A stretch of 42,991 nucleotides of DNA from Bacillota bacterium (GTDB taxonomy: Bacteria; Bacillota; Clostridia; DSM-8532). The position numbers and the translations under genes are program-made. The first letter of the stretch is position 1. Each line of letters starts with the position of its first letter. The stretch lies in contig JAEZTB010000038.1 in assembly GCA_023443745.1 (NCBI GenBank), positions 1 through 42,991 of the forward strand, in the 5' to 3' direction. Positions 27,316 through 36,497 of this stretch are shown here, piece by piece. The notes below the pieces were generated by a model. That model was not told where the DNA came from. It searched no databases and was given only the letters and a program-made list of their open reading frames with translations.

Positions 27316-28323
27316 ATGGCAGTTACAAAAAAAGAGATAGCGGACTATTTGGGGATTTCCAGAACAGCAGTATCTCTGGCCCTCAACAGTTCTCCTAAAT
27401 GCACACTGTCAAAGGAGACCCAGGAGAAAATTTTCCAGGCGGCAAAAAAACTGGGGTATATGCATGCTTCACCTGCCAATTCCTCAAAAAAGATATGCTG
27501 TGCGTTTTTTTTCAACACCGATAATCATGTAGCCAAAAAGTTAAATGGCATACTCATCTCAGAGGTGGACCACTTTATCAGCCAATTTGGATATAACACG
27601 GTTTATATCAGCGTGCCCAATAAAGAAAGCGCCATTAACCGATTTTTTGAATATATAGAAAGCGGCGAGGCCGAAGGCCTCATCGTTCTGAATCTTATTG
27701 ACAAGACCATTCATGAGCGTATAAGCCAATGCGGATTGCCTTTTGTGGTATTCTCCGAAATGGACGATGAGTGTGCTAATAGTATCACACCCGATTCCCA
27801 CTATGCTGCAAAAGAAATGGTCAAAAAAATGATTGCCCAAAACCACAAAAGAATAGCATTCTTCTCTCCTTCCATGAATTATCCCCAGCAAAAGCATTTT
27901 CTGAGCGGATACCGTGATGCATTGGAGGAGGCCGGAATTCCTTTTGATCCGGCTCTGGTTCAGGTCAGCAGCATCCAGGACGGCGGCGAAATCGCCGAGC
28001 GTATGAATTTGCTTGGAATAAAGTATACGGCGGCTCTTTGTGCCAATACTCACATTCAATTCGGCGCATTGAACTGGTTGCAGTCCAGGGGTATAAAGGT
28101 GCCGGAGCAGGTGAGCCTGCTTGGCTATGGAATGAGTGATTTTGCTTCTTTGTCGGTTCCCAGATTATCGGTATGCGATATTGTTCAACGCAATTTTGTA
28201 GATGAAGGCATGAAGCTTCTGATGGAGGGAGTTGAAAAAGGGCGGCTTGAATTTCCATGCAGGACTATTAAAACCCTGGAATTCTATCCCGGCCAAACCA
28301 TTGGAAGATGTCATGAACCGTAG
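27316..28323 (+). CDS. LacI-family transcriptional regulator
   Basis: This 335-residue DNA-binding repressor has an N-terminal helix-turn-helix and hinge (VTKKEIADYLGISRTAVSLALN) and a C-terminal periplasmic-binding-like sensor domain (from about residue 60) that would bind a sugar. ATG 27316 has GGAGG 5 bases upstream. It probably controls itself, the divergent oxidoreductase gene, and the sugar transport genes downstream, judging from position and the shared palindromes. The hinge is less typical than in LacI itself, so it may bind a differently spaced operator. Confidence 0.9.
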   Translation: MAVTKKEIADYLGISRTAVSLALNSSPKCTLSKETQEKIFQAAKKLGYMHASPANSSKKICCAFFFNTDNHVAKKLNGILISEVDHFISQFGYNTVYISVPNKESAINRFFEYIESGEAEGLIVLNLIDKTIHERISQCGLPFVVFSEMDDECANSITPDSHYAAKEMVKKMIAQNHKRIAFFSPSMNYPQQKHFLSGYRDALEEAGIPFDPALVQVSSIQDGGEIAERMNLLGIKYTAALCANTHIQFGALNWLQSRGIKVPEQVSLLGYGMSDFASLSVPRLSVCDIVQRNFVDEGMKLLMEGVEKGRLEFPCRTIKTLEFYPGQTIGRCHEP

Positions 28324-28410
28324 AAAACAGTTCCCTAGCTGCATCGGGGTTAAGCGAGAAATTGTTCGGCCTCATTGCAGTTAAAATATAGAGTATATTA
28401 GGAGGGTATT

Positions 28411-29802
28411 ATGAAAAAACAAGTCTTAGCATTGTTCCTGGTACTTATCATGGTTGCCTCAGTACTTGTCGGCTGTGGCGGCACGCCACCGACTACAACT
28501 CCGTCCGGCAGTGCTACACCCACTCCCACCGCTACAGGGGGAGGAACCCCTGCGCTTTCCGGTAACCTGGAGGTTGCAGTCTTCTCAAACGGTGAACTGA
28601 TGGATCAATTTTGGAACACAGCGGTAAAAGAATTTAACGCTCTTTACCCTGATGTGAAGGTAACACTGGTTGCCAACCCCAAGATCGAAGAGTCCATGAG
28701 ACCTCGCATCGTTTCCGGAAACACCCCTGATGTTTACTACATGGGCGGTTCTGCTAACATGGATGAGGCTTCCCTTACCGCTGACGGCAAGTTCATGAAG
28801 CTCAACGACTTCCTTGACAAAACAGAAGCCGTAGGCTATGAAGGTCTTTTAAAGGATAATCTGGCTGCGCAGATATTCAACAAATCTGGCGAAGACATCT
28901 ACGGCATGGCCTTTGCTTATGGTGTATGGGGCTATTACTTCAATGCAGCTATGGCTGAAAAATACGGCTGGGAAGCTCCAAACAACTGGGAGGAATTCAC
29001 CGAACTGGCCCCCAAAATAAAGGCTGAAGGCATCTATCCCATTATCCACCAGGGAAAATATCCTGACTACATGGGTTATGGTTTGATGCAGCCCGGTATC
29101 GCCAGTATGGGTGGTAGAGAGCAGCTTGTAAAGATGGCTAATCTTGATGCCAGCGCTTATCGCTCTGATGTGGTACTTAACGCCTACAAGAAATATGAAG
29201 TTATTCGTGACAACGATTGGGCCCCCAAGAGCGCTCTTTCTCTGACTCATACCGAGGCTCAGATGGAATGGCTTCTGGGAAAGGCCTTCATCATTCCATG
29301 CGGCAACTGGCTCGAAGGTGAGATGGCAAATGACATTCCTGACGGCTTCAAAATGGGTTTCATGCCCAGCTTCTGGTTTGAAGGAGATAAGACTCCCACA
29401 TACGTAGCTAATTCTGCAAGGATTTCCATATTCCAAGGCTCAAAGAACCCTGAAGCTGCCAAGGCTTTTTTACAGGTGCTTTTCTCCAAGAATATGACCA
29501 AAGCCATTGTTGAATGCGGTATGGGTATTCCTGCTGTAAAGGATACATTGGAAGGTATGGAATTGTCCCCATCCAATCAGGCAGTTGTGAATCAGACTTC
29601 AGCCGGTGAGGCTGTTGTTATCAACGAAGTTGGCGGTTCCGGAAACTTCGAGCCCTATGGCGAGCAGAGAACCGTTACCACTAACAACATAGCAGCCATT
29701 CTGGGTGGACAGAAGTCTGCTGCACAGGCTGTTGAGGACATTGTCAAAGAAATTGAAAGAATATTCAATGATTCTTCTATTACTAAGGTTCCAATTTCCT
29801 GA
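28411..29802 (+). CDS. Sugar ABC transporter substrate-binding lipoprotein (CUT1)
   Basis: This 463-residue lipoprotein has lipobox LVGC (Cys 22), then a Thr/Pro/Ser-rich linker to about residue 50, then a type I extracellular solute-binding domain (EVAVFSNGELMDQFWNTAVKEFN start). It would capture an oligosaccharide or glycoside outside the membrane and deliver it to the two permeases encoded next. AGGAGGG before the ATG is strong. An intercistronic hairpin after it allows higher expression of the binding protein than of the permeases, as is common. The ligand cannot be read from sequence. The neighbouring hydrolases suggest a galactose-containing or similar glycoside. Confidence 0.92.
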   Translation: MKKQVLALFLVLIMVASVLVGCGGTPPTTTPSGSATPTPTATGGGTPALSGNLEVAVFSNGELMDQFWNTAVKEFNALYPDVKVTLVANPKIEESMRPRIVSGNTPDVYYMGGSANMDEASLTADGKFMKLNDFLDKTEAVGYEGLLKDNLAAQIFNKSGEDIYGMAFAYGVWGYYFNAAMAEKYGWEAPNNWEEFTELAPKIKAEGIYPIIHQGKYPDYMGYGLMQPGIASMGGREQLVKMANLDASAYRSDVVLNAYKKYEVIRDNDWAPKSALSLTHTEAQMEWLLGKAFIIPCGNWLEGEMANDIPDGFKMGFMPSFWFEGDKTPTYVANSARISIFQGSKNPEAAKAFLQVLFSKNMTKAIVECGMGIPAVKDTLEGMELSPSNQAVVNQTSAGEAVVINEVGGSGNFEPYGEQRTVTTNNIAAILGGQKSAAQAVEDIVKEIERIFNDSSITKVPIS

Positions 29803-29817
29803 TGACGTTATGGCTAT

Positions 29818-29870
29818 GGAGAGTGCGTGGAAATCCGCAGGGAGTGTCAGGCACTCTCCTTTCTTATTCT
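29818..29870 (+). terminator. Intercistronic attenuating hairpin
   Basis: GGAGAGTGC (29818-29826) and GCACTCTCC (29851-29859) form a perfect 9-bp stem with a 24-base loop, then TTTCTTATT. It lies between the binding-protein gene and the first permease gene and probably stops part of the transcription or protects the upstream mRNA. Confidence 0.65.
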
Positions 29871-29906
29871 GAGTAACCAAATTCTCTTACGACGAGGGGG
29901 GACATT

Positions 29907-30800
29907 ATGAAGAGAGTACTCAATGCAAGAAGCGTTTTTATTTTTATGTTTACCGTTCCTACGCTGGCTCTGTTTTCGATCTTTGTACTGGTGCCCATTC
30001 TAAACGGGCTCTACTACAGCTTTTGCCAATGGAACGGCCTTTCCACCAATATTAAATTTATAGGCCTTGACAACTATAAACGTCTGATTGCCGATCCCAT
30101 CGTCTGGAAGGCATTAGGCAATGATTTGAAAATAGCGGCCATTCGTCTGGTGTTTACCGTTATTCTGTCCCTTGGCGGCGCTATGCTGCTCACCAGAGCC
30201 CATGTGTTTTTTAATAAATTCTTCCGAAATGTATTGTTTTTTCCGGTCATGCTGTCGGTGGTGGTAATCAGCAATATTTGGATGATGATGTATAACCCAA
30301 GCTTTGGTGTGGTCACCACTGTTTTGAAGGCTGTCGGGATTCAAACCCCGGACGCCGGCTGGCTTGGCGATTTTACAACTGCGCTTAATGCCACTATTCC
30401 TCCAGCTATCTGGTGCTCGGTAGGCTTCTATATGATCATTTTTATATCGGCCATTGAGACCATTCCGGCAGAGCTTTTTGAGTCAGCCACCATTGACGGT
30501 GCTTCCACTTTAAAGCAAACCACCAAGATTATTCTGCCGTTACTCCAGCCGCAGATCAATTTCTGCGTGATTTACTCGACCATATCGTCCATGAACGGGT
30601 CCTTTCTGTTTGTCAAGCTATTGACCAACGGTGGACCCAACAACGCGTCCGAGGTAATGGGAACCTATATGTCAACCAATGCCTTTACTTATCACCAGTT
30701 TGGATATGCCACTGCCATTGCGACGCTTATTCTGCTAACAACACTTTTGCTGTCGGGAGTTTTGAACAAGATATTCAAAGCTCAGGCATACGAATTTTAG
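29907..30800 (+). CDS. Sugar ABC transporter permease (MalF-like, CUT1)
   Basis: This 297-residue inner-membrane protein has six hydrophobic segments and the EAA-type loop ESATIDGASTLKQTTKIILPL near residue 195, which contacts the ATPase. It pairs with the permease encoded 11 bases downstream. GAGGGGGG precedes the ATG. No cognate ATPase gene is present, so a shared MsmX-type ATPase encoded elsewhere probably powers the system, as is usual for Firmicutes CUT1 transporters. Confidence 0.92.
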   Translation: MKRVLNARSVFIFMFTVPTLALFSIFVLVPILNGLYYSFCQWNGLSTNIKFIGLDNYKRLIADPIVWKALGNDLKIAAIRLVFTVILSLGGAMLLTRAHVFFNKFFRNVLFFPVMLSVVVISNIWMMMYNPSFGVVTTVLKAVGIQTPDAGWLGDFTTALNATIPPAIWCSVGFYMIIFISAIETIPAELFESATIDGASTLKQTTKIILPLLQPQINFCVIYSTISSMNGSFLFVKLLTNGGPNNASEVMGTYMSTNAFTYHQFGYATAIATLILLTTLLLSGVLNKIFKAQAYEF

Positions 30801-30811
30801 GGGGGTGCAGC

Positions 30812-31675
30812 ATGATGAAAGCAAATAAGAAGCGAAGTATTAGAACAAATATAACAGCTTTATCAGTGGTTTCAACACTTGTCCTGAGTATTGCTGCACT
30901 GGCTGTCATTTTCCCGTTGGTATGGGTTTTCCTGACCTCACTTAAGACCAACAAGGATTTTTACGCCAACGTCTGGGGTCTGCCCAAGGAATGGATGTGG
31001 AGCAATTATGCCCGGGCGTGGGAAAAAGCAAACATCGGCCAGGCATCCATCAACAGTATTATAGTAACCTTGTCCTCGTTGGCGCTGGGGCTTACCTGCT
31101 CCACCACAACAGCCTATGTCCTTGCCCGGTTTAAGTTCCGGTTCCGGGGCCTGCTTCGGGGCGTGTATCTGGCAGCCATTATGGTTCCCAGTATCATTTC
31201 CCTGATTCCTCAGTACTTTCAGCTCATTAACCTGAATATGCTGGATTCCCAATTGGGCCTGATATTAGTTTATGCCCTGTCATCCCTTCCCTTTGCATCC
31301 TTCATTCTCTATGGTTTTTTCCTTACTTTGCCTCATGAGATAGAAGAAGCGGCTCTTATGGATGGTGCCGGATACAGCAGAACCTTCTTTCAAATTATGC
31401 TTCCGTTGGCACAACCGGGTATTGTTACGGTGCTGGTCATAAACTTCATTGACTATTGGAACGAGTATTTTAAGGCTATGACCTATATTTCCACTCCAGA
31501 GAAGTTTACCATCCCTGTGGGTCTTGTGGTATTCACTCAGCAGTCCCAGTACAGGATCGACTGGGGTGCGCTGATGGCCAGTAATATCATTTTGATTGTG
31601 CCTACCATGATTGTGTATATGGTATTCCAGAATTCCATACAGAAGGGTTTAACAGCAGGAGCGGTTAAAGGATAG
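30812..31675 (+). CDS. Sugar ABC transporter permease (MalG-like, CUT1)
   Basis: This 287-residue inner-membrane protein has six hydrophobic segments and the EAA loop EEAALMDGAGYSRTFFQIML. It is the second half of the transport channel. AGGGGGG lies upstream of two adjacent ATG codons (30812 and 30815), and either may be used. The next gene starts 9 bases after its stop, so it is in the same operon. Confidence 0.92.
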   Translation: MMKANKKRSIRTNITALSVVSTLVLSIAALAVIFPLVWVFLTSLKTNKDFYANVWGLPKEWMWSNYARAWEKANIGQASINSIIVTLSSLALGLTCSTTTAYVLARFKFRFRGLLRGVYLAAIMVPSIISLIPQYFQLINLNMLDSQLGLILVYALSSLPFASFILYGFFLTLPHEIEEAALMDGAGYSRTFFQIMLPLAQPGIVTVLVINFIDYWNEYFKAMTYISTPEKFTIPVGLVVFTQQSQYRIDWGALMASNIILIVPTMIVYMVFQNSIQKGLTAGAVKG

Positions 31676-31684
31676 GGGATTATC

Positions 31685-34084
31685 ATGAGTAATATAGTAG
31701 AATTTCGGGATTATAGAATTACTTTTTCAAAAGAAACCGGGGGGTTTCCGGAAAAAATCAGCCTCAAGCTACGGGGGAATGAAACTCAGGATGTGGTTGT
31801 CAGCAAATTGCCGTGGCTTGGGATTACATTGGGAAGCGGTGTAAAGGCTTATCCCTGCTTGCCCGAAGGATATGAGCCCAAAAGACAAGATTTGGAGGAC
31901 AGGATTCTTCTGGATTACTGGAATATTCCCTGGTGCACTGAAACGGGGGAAGAGCTGGATCAGTGGTTTTTAAACCTCTCTTACGACCTTTATGCGGACG
32001 GAGTAGGCTTCGTCCGGATGTTCTTTACAACCGTTACTCTGTCGTTGCCCGAAATTAGCGGGTTTAAACTTACCGCGCCCATGAACTTCGGTAAGTTGGA
32101 TGATGTGACCTACGGTTACTGGCAACGTCCTGCCGATGTCACCAGCAGCACCATTCAGGCCATCAACTCCTTCGTAAGAAATGCTACCGAAAAAGTTGAC
32201 AAGGTCTTTGAACGAACCATTGTTCCGCTTATCGGCTTTGACTATGGCCGACTGGGTAAGCCGTCCCGGCATATTGAATGGATGCTTGAGGGCCAGAATT
32301 CTTTGAGCGCTGATCATTTCAATACCCGTTCCGCCTTGTTCTGGCAAGAGGGGAGTCCCATTCTTGAGTGGGAGTTTGTTGATAAGCCTGTTTCATCCCA
32401 GGAGCGTCCCTATCAATGGCGCAATCAGTTTGGATTTGTGCTGGGGCAGACGCCTAAGGTGCGTCAAAAGGCACCTTTGAGGATGTACCATCATTTAGAT
32501 TTATATGACAGATTTCCGACAGAAAAGCAGATAGAGAAAATGGCCGACGAGGGTGCCAATGTGCTCATCTTGCATGAAGGCTGGAGAACTGACATGCAGA
32601 ACGGCGGTGTTCCCTATGATTCCGACGCTTTTGCCCAAGTGGTGGAGGCTTGCCACCGGCGGGACATCCGGGTTATGCCGTATATCCGCGGCAACGAACC
32701 TTCAGTGCGGGAGGATCTGGCCAACTGGTTCAACACCATTCTTAAAAAGGACTATGACGGACTTTATGCCGACTACGGCGGACCTGTCCATTATTTCTAT
32801 AAAGATGAAAATTATCCCGGTGGACGCTTTGCGTTCAAAGAGCATTATTTGAAAATGAAAGAGCTTAAAGAAAAGACCATAGGCAAGGATGGACTATTTG
32901 TCCTGCATACCGGCCCATTCTTTTCCGGCTCTGTTCTAGGCTCTATCATTGACGGCTACACCGCAGGTGAGGGAGAGAAGGGCATTATGCTTGTATCCCG
33001 AAGGGAAAATGCCTATTTCAGCGAATCCACCATGGGTCCCGGTGCCCTGTGGACAGCGGCATTCCCTGATTACAAAACAAAGAAGATACTGCCCTATATG
33101 GCCAACCTGGGCCAATACCCCCATGTATCTCTGGGCGTGCAGATTAAGTCCTCATCCCTGGCTCATCCAAGTGAGCCCGGCAATGTCACCTTTGCCCGCC
33201 CTCTATGGAAGCTGTACGGCCTTATGGACAAAGAGAGGAATGTACAGTTCTCCAATGATATCTGCTATCCCAGAGCAATTGAGTGTGACAGTGGTCAGAC
33301 CGGTGCAGCTGTTTTCGGCATGGAGGACGGTGCACAGCTTATCGTGATCTCCAATTTCAGAGATGCTGAAGCCCGGTATATGGTTTCGGTAGATTTTAAA
33401 GCCTTGGGTATAGATCCTGCAGGGAAGAGCTGCGCCCGGATGCTTGTTACTCCAGAAGGCTGCGATATCATTCCCTGCGAGCTAAAGGATGAATTTAAGG
33501 CCACCCTGCCTGCTTACGGTATAACAGGATACCTTATTTATGAGCAAAACGAGAAATGGGAGAAACGTATTAACGAATTCCTGAAGCCCTATCCCCAGCC
33601 TGATGCTGAGGAAAAAGCCTACCTTGAAAGTGTTGAAGCTATGAGAAGAAATCGCTTTGAGGCAGTGCCCTCCAGGGAGCTGTACTTAAAGGTTAGGATT
33701 CCTACCATTGCTTTAAACTGGGAGGATGATATCTGGTGGGATTTATACAATTCCTCCTACGAATTGTATGTCACACCCGAAGGTGGAGCAAAAACACTCC
33801 TTGGCTTTGTGGGCAAGGAAGGCTTCACCAAGGTGCGTCCTGAGGGCGCCGCCATTCTTTGGCCGGGCAAGGAAACACCTCTCATACCCTTGGCTGAAAT
33901 TCTGCCCAAAGGCAAGAGTATGGTGGAGCTTCGTGTCAATCATCTGGGAGAGGATTTCTACGCCTTCATTGAGGCTACCCTTTACGAGGACAGGGAGGGC
34001 AGATTGAATCCCAAAGAGATTGTGTATATGAGCGAATTGGATGCCGACAGGGCCCGGCTGACCTTTGCTGTGGATTTACGATAG
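31685..34084 (+). CDS. Putative TIM-barrel glycoside hydrolase of unrecognised family
   Basis: This 799-residue cytosolic protein has no signal peptide. The first ~270 residues look beta-rich. The middle (about 270-520) reads like a TIM barrel: LRMYHHLDLYDRFPT, NVLILHEGW, IRVMPYIRGNE, DGLYADYGG and FVLHTGPF are typical strand-end segments with acidic residues. The last ~280 residues look like beta-sandwich domains. The Asp in YADYGG or the Glu in LHEGW could be catalytic. I cannot assign a GH family with confidence. The operon context (sugar transporter, LacI regulator, alpha-galactosidase-like gene) supports a role in breaking down the imported sugar. AGGGGAT precedes the ATG. Confidence 0.7.
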   Translation: MSNIVEFRDYRITFSKETGGFPEKISLKLRGNETQDVVVSKLPWLGITLGSGVKAYPCLPEGYEPKRQDLEDRILLDYWNIPWCTETGEELDQWFLNLSYDLYADGVGFVRMFFTTVTLSLPEISGFKLTAPMNFGKLDDVTYGYWQRPADVTSSTIQAINSFVRNATEKVDKVFERTIVPLIGFDYGRLGKPSRHIEWMLEGQNSLSADHFNTRSALFWQEGSPILEWEFVDKPVSSQERPYQWRNQFGFVLGQTPKVRQKAPLRMYHHLDLYDRFPTEKQIEKMADEGANVLILHEGWRTDMQNGGVPYDSDAFAQVVEACHRRDIRVMPYIRGNEPSVREDLANWFNTILKKDYDGLYADYGGPVHYFYKDENYPGGRFAFKEHYLKMKELKEKTIGKDGLFVLHTGPFFSGSVLGSIIDGYTAGEGEKGIMLVSRRENAYFSESTMGPGALWTAAFPDYKTKKILPYMANLGQYPHVSLGVQIKSSSLAHPSEPGNVTFARPLWKLYGLMDKERNVQFSNDICYPRAIECDSGQTGAAVFGMEDGAQLIVISNFRDAEARYMVSVDFKALGIDPAGKSCARMLVTPEGCDIIPCELKDEFKATLPAYGITGYLIYEQNEKWEKRINEFLKPYPQPDAEEKAYLESVEAMRRNRFEAVPSRELYLKVRIPTIALNWEDDIWWDLYNSSYELYVTPEGGAKTLLGFVGKEGFTKVRPEGAAILWPGKETPLIPLAEILPKGKSMVELRVNHLGEDFYAFIEATLYEDREGRLNPKEIVYMSELDADRARLTFAVDLR

Positions 34085-34132
34085 AAAAATACTTCAATAG
34101 ATAAATCGTTTCTTCATGATAAAATGAGTTTT

Positions 34133-34162
34133 CCGCTTACCGATTGGTAGGCGGATTTTTTT
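34133..34162 (+). terminator. Terminator of the sugar operon
   Basis: CCGC-T-TACC-GATT-GGTA-G-GCGG is followed by A and seven Ts. It closes the operon that ends at 34084. Nearly the same stem is used at 36004-36031, so the HtrA-like gene lies between two sister terminators. Confidence 0.9.
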
Positions 34163-34241
34163 GCTTAAGATTTGGAATTGTGTGGTAATACTTAAAATAA
34201 GTCCAAAATAAGGTATATAGATTAAAGAAGAGGAGATCGCC

Positions 34242-35981
34242 ATGAAAAATAAGGGGATTATTGCAATTATCCTGGTTTTTGCTATGCTCCAGTCTCTTTT
34301 TGTTCCGGTTATAGGCCAATCAACTGTATTACATACGAATGAGGCCATGATTTTGCAGCAAATCGGTCTTATGGCGGGTGGTTTAAAGGACCAGAACCTG
34401 GGCGGTGAAATGTCAAGGCTACAGGGACTCATCTTTGCCATAAGAGCATCAGGAAAAGCAGGTGTTGCCGAGGCGATGACCGATTTGGAAGTCAATACTC
34501 AGCTATCAAAATTTATTGACAGCGGAAATATCCCGACCTACGGAAAGAAATATGTGGCTTATGCCGTCGTAAACAAAATCACTCTAGGGATTGGAAACAA
34601 TAAGTTTGGAGCACTGGAGCCCATAAGCGGCACATCCTTTCTGGTCTTCTTGCTTAAAACAGGTATGGGTTATACAAGCGTTAATACCTCAAATGTGCTA
34701 GACATGGCGGCAGAAGCTAGTGTTATCACAATTGCTCAGAAGGAAACCTATAAATCAAAGCCTGTTCTCGTCCGGGATGATGCTGCCGTCATCTTATACA
34801 ATGCGGTCCTTGGCGGTAAAAATGATGATGGGAAGAAATTTATTGACTCATTGATAGAATCAGGTTTTGTATCAAGGGAAACCTACCAAACTGCAATAGT
34901 TTCCACAAATGAATCGATACCAGCGCCGGCAGAGGATGGGCTAACGGTTGAGGAAATTGCTAAAAACTCCAATCATATTGTCATGCTTAAATGCTTCGAT
35001 ATTTCAGGGAACCCAAAGTCATTTGGAAGCGGTTTTATTATTTCTACGGATGGTCAGATTGTCACCAACTATCACGTTATCGATTTTGCTTCCTCCATCA
35101 CGGCAACCTTACAGGATGGCCAAACCTTTAAAATCGAATCCGTTCTGGCCTATGATGTTGAGAAGGATCTGGCTGTTTTAAAGGCAACCGGACTTTCGCT
35201 GAAAAGTACCCTTACTTTGGGAAGCTCAAGCAATGTTTCTGTGGGTCAGAATATCGTTGCAATCGGTAATCCTGAGGGACTGTCCAATACTGTATCCACT
35301 GGCATTATAAGCAGTATTCGCCCTAATCAGGCACGCAATTCTAAAGATTTTCAGATATCGGCGCCTATATCCCACGGTTCAAGCGGGGGTCCTCTATTTA
35401 ACATGAAAGGCGAAGTGATTGGAATCAATTATGCTGGTTTAGATGAAGGCCAAAACCTGAACTTCTCTATTCCTGTGGATGATCTCAAGCCCATGCTACG
35501 AGCATTGAAAGCCAAGACTTTTAGCCAGGTCAAAAATGAGATTCACCCGAAACCAAGCATTGAAGACCTTGGAGACCTCATGTTTGAAAAGTATAATATT
35601 ATTGAAGTAGACGGTTATACGCTTAAGTTGGACCATTACATGACAAAACTTGCAACGGCGGAAGAAAATACAATCTATCATTATGTCGGAATTACTGACA
35701 TTAAATCTGTAATCACCTACTATTTAATTATTGCAGATGATAGCACATACTTACGTTTAAATGAGATCACTACGCAAATGATGAAGGATGTTACTGAATG
35801 GTATCCTGGTTATAATCAATATGGTGAAATAGCAATATATTCATCCCTTACCACTGAGCCGACGGCTGCATTTGATGAAATTACTTATAACGAGGAAACC
35901 AAGCTTTGGGATGTCTGGGACTCACGTATTAGTTTTGACAAGTATGATGATAAATACGGATTTTATGTTGATAATGACTAG
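34242..35981 (+). CDS. HtrA-like serine protease with SLH-like N-terminal repeats
   Basis: This 579-residue exported protein has a signal peptide (residues 1-25, ending near IGQS). Repeats resembling S-layer-homology units follow (about 30-215; VAYAVVNKITLGIGNNKFG is typical). A trypsin-like protease domain occupies about 245-425, with His in TNYHVI (about 277), Asp in YDVEKDLAVLK (about 308) and Ser in SHGSSGGPLF (about 379). No PDZ domain is seen. The last ~150 residues are of unknown type. It probably degrades or checks proteins at the cell wall. GAGGAG lies about 8 bases before the ATG. It appears to be a single-gene transcript between two terminators. Confidence 0.88.
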   Translation: MKNKGIIAIILVFAMLQSLFVPVIGQSTVLHTNEAMILQQIGLMAGGLKDQNLGGEMSRLQGLIFAIRASGKAGVAEAMTDLEVNTQLSKFIDSGNIPTYGKKYVAYAVVNKITLGIGNNKFGALEPISGTSFLVFLLKTGMGYTSVNTSNVLDMAAEASVITIAQKETYKSKPVLVRDDAAVILYNAVLGGKNDDGKKFIDSLIESGFVSRETYQTAIVSTNESIPAPAEDGLTVEEIAKNSNHIVMLKCFDISGNPKSFGSGFIISTDGQIVTNYHVIDFASSITATLQDGQTFKIESVLAYDVEKDLAVLKATGLSLKSTLTLGSSSNVSVGQNIVAIGNPEGLSNTVSTGIISSIRPNQARNSKDFQISAPISHGSSGGPLFNMKGEVIGINYAGLDEGQNLNFSIPVDDLKPMLRALKAKTFSQVKNEIHPKPSIEDLGDLMFEKYNIIEVDGYTLKLDHYMTKLATAEENTIYHYVGITDIKSVITYYLIIADDSTYLRLNEITTQMMKDVTEWYPGYNQYGEIAIYSSLTTEPTAAFDEITYNEETKLWDVWDSRISFDKYDDKYGFYVDND

Positions 35982-36003
35982 ATTATTTTAAAAGTAGCGT
36001 TAT

Positions 36004-36031
36004 CCCGCTTACCGAAAGGTAGGCGGGTTTT
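36004..36031 (+). terminator. Terminator of the HtrA-like gene
   Basis: CCCGC-T-TACC-GAAA-GGTA-G-GCGGG is followed by TTTT, 23 bases after the stop codon. The stem sequence is nearly the same as that of the terminator at 34133-34162. Confidence 0.85.
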
Positions 36032-36163
36032 CATGCCATTAAATGGATAAAACACCTCTCAAATGGGCTGATTGTGCGGATTTCTTTTTAAAATGTGACT
36101 GGTATTATCTATTGGATATGATAGAATGGTGGTATGTAATGTCAAAATCAGGGGAATCAACGG

Positions 36164-36484
36164 ATGAATGTTAGAATTTACAATAAACTGATAAGAGACA
36201 GAATCCCTGAAATCATTGAGAAGAGCGGAAATAAACCGGTTGTTGAAAAGATTGGAGAAGAAAAGTATATCAGCCTGCTCAATAAAAAGCTTGATGAAGA
36301 GCTCAAGGAATACCTGGAAAGCCAGAGTGTTGAAGAATTGGCTGACTTGGTAGAAGTTGTTTACGCTCTATTGGATTCTAAAAAGGTTTCAATTAAGGAA
36401 TTTGAAGAAATAAGACTACAAAAGGCTGCTCAACGTGGTGGATTTAAGGAACGACTATTACTCAAAGAGGTTATCGAGGAGTAA
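36164..36484 (+). CDS. MazG-like NTP pyrophosphohydrolase
   Basis: This 106-residue, all-helical protein begins VRIYNKLIRDRIPEIIEKSG and has the EExxE/ExxD-type metal site (LDEELKEYLE and EELADLVEVVYALL). These are marks of the MazG / phosphoribosyl-ATP pyrophosphatase-like superfamily, which hydrolyses nucleoside triphosphates to monophosphates. AGGGGA lies about 9 bases before the ATG. It is followed 13 bases later by the nuclease-helicase gene, so the two probably form one operon. The substrate is not known. Confidence 0.85.
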   Translation: MNVRIYNKLIRDRIPEIIEKSGNKPVVEKIGEEKYISLLNKKLDEELKEYLESQSVEELADLVEVVYALLDSKKVSIKEFEEIRLQKAAQRGGFKERLLLKEVIEE

Positions 36485-36497
36485 GTGATACGCCCGA

